DNA of 64,000 bases from Globisporangium splendens (taxonomy: Eukaryota > Oomycota > Peronosporomycetes > Pythiales > Pythiaceae), in the NCBI GenBank assembly GCA_006386115.1, contig VFIW01000068.1:1-64000 (forward strand). The letters are read 5' to 3'. A model generated the notes under the pieces. It saw nothing but the letters and a program-made list of their open reading frames with translations. It ran no database searches and was not told the DNA's origin. The translations under genes and the position numbers were made by a program. Below, one piece after another: positions 1-9,975 of this stretch; the first letter of the stretch is position 1, and every line of letters starts with the position of its first letter.

Positions 1-1115
1 TTTTTGGAGGGTCAACGCTTTGCTGGAAAAAGAACCGTTGGAGATTATTGTGTTGTTGTCTTTCGTGGGCTGACTCGGTCACGGTACGAATGAAGGGGGT
101 ACGTTTGTCTGTCTGGTGCTGAAAGGATCTATGATGGACACTGCGCGCGATGCTGTCATACGCACGCCAACTGGTTCTGTTTGTATGGCCATCTGCAGTC
201 AGGAGAGCAGAACGAGTTATCCCGATGCATCTTTGCGGAAAAACGCGGGCACAGCATGCAACTTGGCTGTCGAACGCGAAAATGGGATTTCTCTATCCCT
301 CTCTCTCGTTTGCCACAAACGACGATGATGAGCCGAGTCCACCATTGCATTGCTACAGAATAGTGAAGCCATCCATCCGTTATTGCAGGACACGCAAAAA
401 ATGCAAGCAAGAATTGCAGACTGGCATGTCGGCCGAGGATTGTAGGAAGTGGGAGCAAATTAAAACTGAAGCACGCACATCGCATGCGAGTGAGTTATAT
501 TCGCCGCTCTTGCGCAGGATTAATCTTAATTATAGACGGCTTCCCGACGCTGTCCAGCACAGCAACAACAGCCGCCTCAGCATTTCTCCCCTTGCTTCTG
601 TTTGGGAATGCTTGGTGTGATAGAATTGTCGTAACCTGCGTCCGCCACAAACAAGCATGAGTCACGCACAACCAGACGCTTGGTGTTGTCGTTATTGTTG
701 TCGTTGGTGCAAAAGTTGGTTGCTGTTCCAAGCGACCACATGTTTCTTGTTGATGGCACTATTTTCTTAAAAGAGTGCCGTGGCACTCTCTCAATACCGT
801 TAAGTGCGGTTTCTGTCATCGCGTTAAGTCCCGTCGGCGATCTCCACTCAAACTCTTACGGTGCTTCGTGCGCCGTAAGCGAGCGTCGCGCAACATAGTG
901 GCTTGCTGCAACGCAAGCCGCCAAAAAAGCAACAAGAGATGAGTTGGCTTGGGTCTTTTTTGATCTGAGCCCGCGTCTGTGCTGTGCCTGAGGAAGGAGG
1001 AGGAGCTGAAGTTGGCTGTTGCTCCCATACACAAGGAAGGCGACCGCGGACACTCACTCGACCACTAGCGTCACGACAGCAGCCCACGCAGTAGCAAATC
1101 GGTAGGAAAGCAAGC
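1..1115. other. Upstream intergenic region, no supported gene
   Basis: Several overlapping ORFs of 60-156 codons occur on both strands, but none shows a recognisable domain, splice continuity or biased composition. I see nothing here beyond the presumed promoter of the kinase gene starting at 1116. Confidence 0.5.
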
Positions 1116-3019
1116 ATGGGGGACGAGTGGCCGACCGTCGCGGCCGAGTACCAGATCATTGAGCAGATCGGACAGGTGCCCTTGGCTTAGTTTATCTTGG
1201 CTTGAATGGCTTGGTTTGGGTGGCTTATGGCTGCGTTTTTCCGTCTTGGTTTGCTTGTGTGTGGGTATGATTTGTGGATTTGTTGTGGTAGGGTGCGTTC
1301 GCGAAAGTGTGGAAGGCGTACTGCGCGCCTAAGAAGACGTATGTGGCCATCAAGATCATGGATCTCGAGAAGATCACCACGAGCTTTGAAGACATTCGGG
1401 TGCGTTTAAGACACGCATGCGCGTATCCATCATGTGCATGTGTGTGGTGCAAGGAGACTGAGGTTGTATTTGGGCTGTGGTTTGTAAACAAAATCGACGT
1501 GTTTGCAGGCAGAGGTGCAGACGATGAAGATGACGAACCACCCGAACGTGCTCAAGTGCTACTGCAGGTTTGGCTTCATTCTCTCATAATGTATCCCATA
1601 GTCAGTGTGTATATATATATATCAGGTCGTGCTGATCGAATGGCTACGAATGTCATATCTAGCTTTGTGCACAAAGATCAACTCTGGTTGGTCACGCAGC
1701 TCATGAACAAAGGTACGCAGTTGACAACTAAGATGCTTTGCTGTGCGAATAGGATCAGAGCTAACCCCTTGAGTGCGTCTCTAGGCTCGTGCCTCCACGT
1801 GATGAACCTGCTCAAGAAGAAGAGCCTGGGTGAAGGTCTCAAAGTACGTGTTCGCCGCACGACAACGCCACAAAGCACCCTGTCAAACGTGTGTGTGTGT
1901 GTGTGCGTGTCCTTTCTTACCCTTTGGTTGTGCTTTGTCTCATTTGTTAGGAGGAGTTCGTGGCCGTGATCCTGCACGAGGCACTCAAGGGGCTCCAGTA
2001 CTTCCACGAGAATGGGCAGATCCATCGCGATATCAAGGCGGGTAACATCCTGCTCGACAGCGAGGGCCACGTCGTGATCGCGGATTTCGGCGTCTCGGGC
2101 TGGATGATGGAGGGCGGCGACCGGAGAAAGAATCGCCAGACGTTTGTTGGCACGCCGTGCTGGATGGCGCCCGAGGTCATGGAGCAGGCGCGCGGGTACG
2201 ACTACAAGGCCGATATCTGGTCGCTCGGCATCACTGCGCTGGAGCTCGCCAAGGGGTACGCGCCGTACGCGCGGTTCCAGCCCATGAAGGTGTTGCTCCT
2301 GACGCTGCAGGAGGATCCGCCATCGCTGCGTACATACGACGTAAGTGTGCGTTAGTTCGCCAATTCGGGGAAAAGAGAATTCTCAAGTTGTTGCTGTTTA
2401 CTATCCCATAGGACGATGGAAGCGGCAACCAATTTGGTCGTCATTTCAAGGATGTCGTCAAGCTCTGCTTGCAAAAGGATCCAACAAAGAGGTACGACAC
2501 ACACCGCTGGCGTTCCGTTGATAGGGATCTGGAATGGTTTGACATACCCCTTCTCTTCGTGCATATTGCTTGCATTTTTGTAGACCTGGTACGTCCGCTT
2601 TGCTCAAGCACAGCTTCTTCAAGAAAGCAGGCGACACGGGGTTCCTCGCGCAGACGCTTTTGAGCAAGTTAGAAGACATTGGCGAGAGCTCCATGACGGC
2701 CGGCATCGCCGACGCCTTGCCAGGGTATGTTTGTCATTATTGTTGGTGTGCTGTTCCTTGGAAGATTCCTTGAGATTCGGGTACTCATTTGTGTGCGTCT
2801 TTTGATTTGTACTCCAGCGCGGGTCCATTGTACGCCAAGGGCATGAAGTTGCCGCCTGGCGTGGCCGAGACCGAAGGCTCCAAGTACGTGCCGGGCACGA
2901 CGTGGGTCTTTGACGACGAGGACGACGACGCGAGTAAGAAGAAGGACACGATGTCCATGGACGACTTCGCCAGCCAGTTCAACATGGTCACTGGCGGCGA
3001 GGAGTTCCGCTCCGAGTAA
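1116..3019 (+). CDS. OSR1/SPAK-like STE20-family Ser/Thr kinase
   Basis: Nine exons close in frame to 382 residues: 1116-1175, 1292-1399, 1509-1567, 1663-1712, 1785-1843, 1951-2340, 2412-2491, 2584-2724, 2818-3019. Visible kinase motifs are a Gly-rich loop spliced across exons 1-2 (GQGAFAKVW), catalytic Lys41 (VAIK), HRDIKAGN with Asp139, DFG at 157-159, and the activation segment [12 protein letters not shown]. Thr176 aligns with the WNK-phosphorylated T-loop threonine of human OSR1. A PF1-like acidic/Trp segment ([11 protein letters not shown]) follows the kinase domain. OSR1/SPAK kinases act downstream of WNK kinases on ion transport. The protein ends about 30 residues after PF1, so the C-terminal CCT domain that binds RFxV/I peptides is absent or encoded elsewhere. 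The family assignment is strong; a WNK link is inference. The start is the first ATG that places a short N-terminus directly before the Gly loop. Confidence 0.9.
1889..1905. repeat. (GT)n microsatellite in kinase intron 5
   Basis: A run of eight to nine GT units lies inside the intron 1844-1950, upstream of the acceptor at 1949-1950. Confidence 0.9.
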
Positions 3020-3476
3020 ACACACAGCTGTGCGAAAATGGAACGGAACCGTGAACGACGAACAAGCGTGGCGGGAGCCCAAAGTATTAGTGTGGAAAAA
3101 GCTCGTTGTCCCCAGTCTCGAAAGCCCCAATTTTTCTTCTTTTCTCTCGCTTGCTCCACACACACACAGAAAATAGCAAATTTGACATATAAGACACGCA
3201 TTTGTTTTCCTTTTCGCTTTTGTCAGTTCACCGCCATTTTTTTCATTTGCATTGGATTCCCATAAATAAAAAGTCAATGCGAAATGCATCATGTTTGTTT
3301 TGCTGCTCACAATATGAAAATCTCCTCAAAAAAAAGCATGAAGGTGCCTTCAAAGAGAGCACCGTACGCGAAAATTATAAATTACACACGAGAAATCTCC
3401 TACCGATACTTTGTTGCTCTTGTCGTTTTTCTGTTTCTTCGCTTTTCTCTTGTTTCTGCTTGCTTCGTTTCTCGTC
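3020..3476. other. Convergent 3' intergenic region
   Basis: A 457-nt T-rich gap lies between the kinase stop and the AP2-gene stop (tail to tail). No ORF with domain support is seen; it presumably holds the 3' UTRs and polyadenylation signals of both genes. Confidence 0.5.
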
Positions 3477-6400
3477 TTATACAAGGTCCCCGATGGGGTC
3501 TTTCGGCTCGCGCTGCGCTGCCACGGCGGCGCTCGTCAACGGTTTCCCGACACTGGATCGCGTGTATTCCCTCGTCCACAACGCGCAGCTGCACGCCGCG
3601 CTCATCAATCCCCTCGACACCGGTCGGATCGGGAACAGCAGCAGCGACACCAAACTCAGCAGCAGCGTTGGCACGAATGCAACGACCGACACGATCAACT
3701 TCACGCCCATAAAGTACACAAAGCGCGACCACACAGCACCATTCGAGTGGTATCGGAACATCTTGCCGCGGCCAGCTTCGGAATCCAGCTGAAGTCGATT
3801 TAACTCGCGCCGTGAATCGGTCGAGATCAGACTGCTGTTTGCATTTCGTAAATCCGAATCGGAAAGAGCATCCAAAGTGCGAACCACAGAAGGAGCTAAC
3901 GGTGGAAGAACCAAAAAGGCCACGAAAAGCAAAAATCCAATAGGCACGTAGACGATGCCGAGCGGGATGCACAGCAAAGAGTACGTGAACAACTTGGACA
4001 AGCTGTACGATTCCGGAGCCTGGAGATCTTTTTGCGGGCGGTGACCAACGCTGCCATGCGCCATTCCTGCCGCTGCCTGCGTCCGCGTATCGACTCCAAC
4101 CTCTTTTGGTTTTGGCGACAAGTATGGATTGTAGTTGGACGACTGCGTTTCGTGATCGTGTTGGCTTTTCCACGCTTCAGGAGAAAGCACTGGTGGTCCG
4201 TCACCAACTTCCATGTCGAACATCGAGTCCTTGGAATCCATTCGGAAGTAGTTGTCCACGTCCATCGGCTTCTTCGGGTCAATCCGTTCCCCACGCTTCG
4301 ATGACGACGAGATGCCTTCACCAGTAATATAGCTCTGCGTAGGTTTGTCTTTCGCAATCATACTTGGATCAAACTCTTCGCTGATACTTGCACTGGACGT
4401 CACCTCCTTTTGACCACGGTACATCTTCACCTTCTTCTTCTCAGGCAATGTGTCGGCATCGAGCACTCGGTCGCTGTCAGCAGTCGGAGTCGAGTCTTCA
4501 GTCATCTTGTTACGCTGTCGAAGCAACGTTCGCGTGTTGCCGATTTGGAAATTGATCGACTCCGAGTGACCAAGGCGTTGGAAACTCATTTTCTCTGGCG
4601 AGTAAAACACGTCAATCTCAAAGAAGTAGAGGAATTCAGATCCAAGGTGATCCTGCTCCGTCTCCATCGGGCTGTTGGCGGAAATATTGCGACGCTTCTT
4701 CGGCAAATCGAATTCGAATTTCCACACATCAGGATAAAAGGTCACTTCGAACTGAACGCCATCGGCAGTTGGCGTGAACAAGTCAACCACACCCACTGCG
4801 CTCAAAGACTGAAGGGTCTTCATTTCCGTCGCATTGAGATACGACTGCGAAGTCAGGACTTCGTTTCTCGAAAAGGTGCTGTTGCATCGAGCCAGCACGA
4901 GAAGCCCCTGCTGATTGAGTGGCTGGGATGTTGGAATCGTGATGCGAGCTTTCACAGCAGCACGACACACACCCTTGCACCTGTGCTGCAGGTCTTCAAT
5001 CCGCACACGGTAGTAATCTCCATGCTCTGGGCAGTACGGGAAGCACTGGATATTCTTTCGGTCGTTGCGCCAATATTTCTCCAAGAAAGGCGTCTGGATA
5101 TCAATGACCGCAGGGAAGGGGCTCAATGCCGACGGCGCCATGGCATGAGGTCGGGACGGATGCATCAATGCTGCCATCGCATCAATGTCGGCAACCGACT
5201 CTTGCTTGATAACACCATCCTCGGTAAAATCACCTGTGTCGAAATCCAGACTGTGAATCTTCTTGTAGTTGCTTTGCTTCTCCGAACGAGGTGGATGCTG
5301 GCTCGCCGTGCTCTTGACCGAGCCGGCGGAGTTCACGCTTTCACCTGGCACAAACTGGTCCGTGAGAAAGTATTCCGATAGATCCTGCAATTCATCCATA
5401 CTGAAATCCGCATAAGTGGAGCTCGTTGACGTTGGCTCAATGGAGTGCTGAAGGTCTGGTTTCATGTCTTGCTCACCATTCTGGACTGGCTGCGGCTTCA
5501 TAAAGGAAGATGACGCAGAAGGACGGTTGATGTCTTCGATGATCTGATCCAGGTTGTCCTCCTTCGTGAATGATTCCACCGCCGAGCTGATCACTGCTAA
5601 TGGAATACTGTCGCGCTTCTGGAGCGGAGGTGGTTCATAGCCTGGATACGTCGGTTCCGCGGGTTGCATGCCGGCGTCCAAATCAGCTGACATACCGGCG
5701 ACCATGTCGAACGACTCGTCAAAGAACTTTTCATTGTCGTCGGAAAAGCTGAACTTCATCGACCCGACCGACAAATTGCTCGCACGATACCCGATGCCTT
5801 CTCCTTCGGCCGGGTTCGGTGGCGAGCCCGCTGCGCTGGATTCGGGCGACGTGACATCGCCTGGATAGTGCTCGGAACTTGGCGACCCTCCATTGCTGCT
5901 TTTATCCGAGCAACCGCACTCGTTCTTGTATTCTGGGAGCCCCAAGGGGTTCACAAAGCGACCGCATTTCTCGCAAAAGTTCGCGAATTTCGAGTATTTC
6001 TGCGGGTAGTGCTGCTTCAGGTATTGGTCGTACGCATGGGCAGCCTCATCGGGGGTCTTGCACGTGTTGGTGATGCGCTTGGCGCTGTATTTCGCTCCCC
6101 ACGACGTTTTACTCGTCTGCGTGACACCGCGATACTTGGACGTCTGGTTGTACAGAAAACAAGTAGTTACAACATTAGTACGTAGGAGTATTCATTGCGC
6201 CTATCACGGCACACTTCACTCACTTTTCCCTTGATCACTTTGCCGGCGAATTTCTGCTGTTGCTGCGGCGTGAGCGCCGTCAGGTCCTCAAAATCTGCGA
6301 CCACTTGGACGAGTTCGTCGGTATCGGCCGACTGCAGGAACGACATGTCTTGGTACATCTGCTCGTCCGAGGGCGTCGAGACCGAGTAGTCCGTGTCTTC

Positions 6401-6658
6401 CGACGTGTACCCGTTCATCATACTCTGCGGCGTGTCGGTCACATTCGACATCGGCGTCGCCGTCATCGGCACATCGATCGGTCGCACCAAAAAGTCTACA
6501 CACACACACACACACAAACATTAACAACTCCATCACACATCACTGGCTTCCTGCCGTTCGTTACCTTGGAGGAAATTGGTGCCGGGCTCTTCGAGGTCGT
6601 CCAGGTGCGCGTCGAGCGGATCGAGCTCGTCGCACGGCGGGAGCGGCTGCTGCAGCAT
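3477..6658 (-). CDS. AP2-domain protein with C-terminal membrane segments
   Basis: Three exons (6658-6565, 6495-6224, 6143-3477) give 1010 residues. At residues about 124-180 is an AP2/ERF-like DNA-binding fold: SKYRGV, then WGAKY, then EAAHAYD, ending YSKFANFC. A small CxxC...CxC cluster follows immediately and could bind zinc. The next ~250 residues are acidic and Ser-rich, like an activation region. A Cys-containing middle domain of about 200 residues starts near LEKYWRNDRKNIQCFPYC; I do not recognise it. Two strongly hydrophobic stretches, at about 838-875 and 933-959, look like membrane hairpins or TM helices. The whole 3' exon is one uninterrupted frame, so the fusion is not produced by my splicing. 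AP2 domains occur in plants, apicomplexans and stramenopiles; tethering to a membrane is inference. Intron 1 ends in a (TG)n tract directly before its TAG acceptor. Confidence 0.8.
6498..6517. repeat. (CA)n microsatellite at a splice acceptor
   Basis: Read on the minus strand this is (TG)n running straight into the TAG acceptor of intron 1 of the AP2-domain gene. It occupies the position of the polypyrimidine tract. Confidence 0.85.
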
Positions 6659-8270
6659 ACTTCACCACGTGTGTGTAGCCACCAAGAGCGTGAATGCGTG
6701 AATGCGTGGACAGGGAACAGGGGGCGACTGCTGGCTAATGGGAAAAGAGACGTTCGGTCGCCTGCGTCGCGCTCGCTTCTTGCTTGGCGCGGCGTTCCTT
6801 CCTGGTAATGAGCGCGCGGCGGCGTTCTGTTTTTTTTGTTTGTTTTCTTTCCCTTGCTGGCGCGCGCACGTGTGTGCAAGAGGACAAGCGTACTGAGATA
6901 GGATAAGAGGGGAGGGGGAAAGAACAGGCGCGATATGGTTGGGTCAATTTGGTGAGGCACCGAATCTTTTTCTCCGAGCATACACATAGGAGGGCGTTGG
7001 ACACCATGGGATAAGTTCGGGAAACAACGACTTCACTTGTATCAGTAGATTGCGACATGGACGGTTGTGGGGTTGTGAGGTGAGGTGGGAAGTGAAGGGG
7101 TAGGGTCGTCAGAGGAGAATACTATGTGCTGCAGGCAAAGGATAAGCCTCATTGAAGTCGGAGACGTGGCGGCAGAAACACTTGGAAGCACCCGCAAACA
7201 AATTCATAGAGGGATGCAACGCGGTAAAGGGTTGAGGTTCCCAAAAAATGCTGCCAAGTACTGAGACCAGCGACAAAACACCAAACACTGATACAAGTTA
7301 GACAAGCTGTTTGCAACACTGAAACTAGAGATTTCTCTGATCTTAACATAGATACACAAGCTGCGCTGCTCACTGCCTGAAGCGTAGAGGCAGCGACTGA
7401 AAAAAACGAAAAGCTGACGAGCGCGTGCGCTCGCTATCTTCCGACGCCATCCGAGTCCAGTACGCGGCAGCAGGGAAAGCGCCAGCTACCGCACATACAG
7501 GTTGATAGAGAGAGGGAGAACAAAAAATCCTGAGCGTGGCGGTAAGACCCCTCAATTTCTGCATCTTGCTGACATTTTGCAATTTAGTACGTTGCTCATG
7601 AGTTTTAAGTTTTGGGTGGGAGGTCTATTGTATTGCGTGCGTCTGAAGCAATCAATGCTTATGCCCATCGCTCTTTGTGTTTTTTTACGAGAGAAAAAAG
7701 AACAAAAAATCGTTGTTGGTCGCAGCGGTTTGCGTTTTGCAGTTTCTCAGAACGGCACGGCATTTCATTTTGGCACGAACGTTGAATATTTGTTTGTTTA
7801 CACGCATAAGAACAATCTGTTGGATATTTTGAAGTTTTTGCTTGGAGGCGGCAGGCTTTCTGAGTGCGTTGAAGTGAAGTGGCGACGCACGTTGAACATG
7901 TCTGGACGTCTACGTCAAGTAAGATTGTAGAGTGAAGGAAGGCGATTGGTTGTGTGTCCATGGAAGCGTAGGTCTCCCTCCGTGCGCCTCACTCAAGGTG
8001 CAACGCGTGGCTCCCTGGAATGGACATGACTGGACACGGAAAGCCAGACGAATGAATGCATGCACGCTGCTCACCAACCCGATTGCCCTCCATTTGCGGG
8101 AATAACAAAAATGAGAAAACTCGTAAATTAGAAGTTTGTGCTGTGGCCCACATCATTCATCCTGGATTAAGGTGGCCCCCAGTATGTTGGGGATATGGCA
8201 TTAGATTGAGGTGGCCCACGTTATTCTCGAGATATTGAGATTTTGATTGGCATGGTGCATCAGGAGACAC
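6659..8270. other. Long divergent intergenic region, no supported gene
   Basis: This is 1.6 kb between two divergently transcribed genes. The longest ORF (7502-7930, +) has no recognisable motif and mixed composition. Near 8160-8225 the phrase AGGTGGCCC recurs twice about 40 nt apart. I see no tRNA, transposon end or coding gene. Confidence 0.45.
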
Positions 8271-9862
8271 ATGCTCCAGCAGCAAGCTGCTCGGCAAATG
8301 GCACATCCAGACGACAGCATGCGGCTGCTGCGCACGCTGCAGGACCTAGAAGACTTGGAACGCTCCTGTGCTGAGGCCGGCGGCTCCAGCGCTATGGACA
8401 CAGTGCGCATCACTGTGCGCGGTCAGTTCGTGCGCAAGCGCAAGCTCTCGTAAGTGCACTGAGCAGCAACTTGGGTGGAGGTTGCGTTTTTCCTGTATGA
8501 TGTGTGGATGGTTGTATCTATATGAATGGCTTTGTATCCTAGCAAGGGACTGATCTTTGGGGACATTAAGCTCGACGATGGAGGTAACGACGCTCATTCT
8601 CGCATGCATGTTGGGACATCGTGAGATTGTACTTGACCACCAAAGTTTGCCAATTGCATGCATAGAGCTGCTGGAAGTGATGATCCGCGCGCACGACGGA
8701 GGGCTGACGATCGACGAGATCAAGTACATCAACTGGGAAGTCCATCTGGGCGACAAGGTCACGAGCGAGGGCTTTGTCAGCAAGAAGGAGCCGCATGGAT
8801 TCCTTTTCGGATTGCGATCGATCACAGTCACCGAGTCATGGAGCGAGGTCCACTCGGGTGTCAACTTTGACCACAAACTGGATCCGGAGCGCAATGGCGG
8901 TGCCAGTAGTCGCGTGGAGCCTGCTGCCGCCGTCAAAGGTTCGCTGGCGCTCGCGCCGTCGTCTCAAGCCAAGGCGACACAGAAGTACACGAACATCGTC
9001 ACGATCAACGGCTTTAACGCGTGCAAGTACTACTTCTCCGGCGCCGGTGGGGTCAACTGTCTGCGAGGCGCGCAATGCCATTTCTGGCACGGCGAACCCG
9101 AGGATTTCGAGAAAAACAAGCGCCTGTGGCTCGAGAAACGACTCGCGCAACGGCGTGCCGCGAGTCACATTGACGGCGACGACGCTGATCCGCACTCGAA
9201 ACTGCTCAAGGCGCAGCGTGGCCGCATGCTTTGCGACTGGCTCGTCGAAATGGTCGGCGAAGCGCGGTTGGCGCAAGGAACAGGCGTCATCGACGTCGCT
9301 GGCGGGAAGGGCGACATCCCCATTCAGCTCTGGAACCGCCGCGGAATCCCGACGACCCTGATTGATCCGGTGAGTTTGCTTTTCCATCGTTGCCAGCAGC
9401 GCACCATGATGGCATTTACTGATTGCATTCTTGTACCCTCTCTTGGCTTGTTAGCGGCCCATGAAATTGAGCAAAGCAAACCGCAAGATTGTTGTTGCCA
9501 AAGCGAAGTCTGAGCAAGACCAGGGCCACGGCATGTGCCCACAGCTGCTGAGCTACCTGGACGATGCCACCATCGCTGCGCACCCCGAGCTGTTTGCCAA
9601 CTGCTCGATGCTGCTTGGGATGCACCCGGACGAAGCCACCGAAGTGATCGTGGACACGGCGCTCGCGCGGCGGAAACCGTTTGCGATCGTCCCGTGCTGC
9701 GTCATGAGCCGTCAGTTCCCGGACCGCAAATGCGCTGACGGCACGCCCGTCGCAACCTACGAAGCGTTCGTGACGTACTTGAAGGAGAAAGACTCGCGCA
9801 TTCAAACTGCGTTCTTACCATTTTCCGGACGCAACCAAGTGCTCTACCTCTTCGACTACTAG
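8271..9862 (+). CDS. CCCH zinc-finger / SAM-methyltransferase-like protein
   Basis: Four exons (8271-8449, 8543-8583, 8666-9369, 9455-9862) close to 443 residues. The N-terminal ~150 residues look like a compact beta-rich, possibly OB-like, domain. Around the middle is a CCCH zinc finger with spacing C-x11-C-x5-C-x3-H (CKYYFSG...CHFWH). A class I methyltransferase motif I follows (VIDVAGGKGD). The C-terminal half has a paired-Cys motif (VPCCVMSRQFP) seen in some eukaryotic RNA-methyltransferase-like proteins. A role in RNA modification is therefore plausible, but the substrate cannot be read from sequence. The start is the first in-frame ATG; an earlier non-ATG opening of the frame exists. 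It converges with the next gene across only about 113 bp. Confidence 0.7.
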
Positions 9863-9975
9863 AACAAAACTGCGGCCATCTTGCCTGCTTTCTCTGTAAT
9901 AAATACGACCATGGAGTTTGTTTTCACTTCTTGCGTCAAGCGCCATTATGCCGTGTTCTTTCTCTCCCCAGATCT

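Noticed and set aside
150..620. 156-codon ORF near the window start
   Set aside because: Overlaps similar-sized ORFs in other frames and strand; no motif.
4410..5381. 323-codon ORF on + strand
   Set aside because: Antisense to the AP2-domain gene, no motif.
7502..7930. 142-codon ORF in the long intergenic region
   Set aside because: No domain, no splice partner, mixed codon composition; not enough to call a gene.
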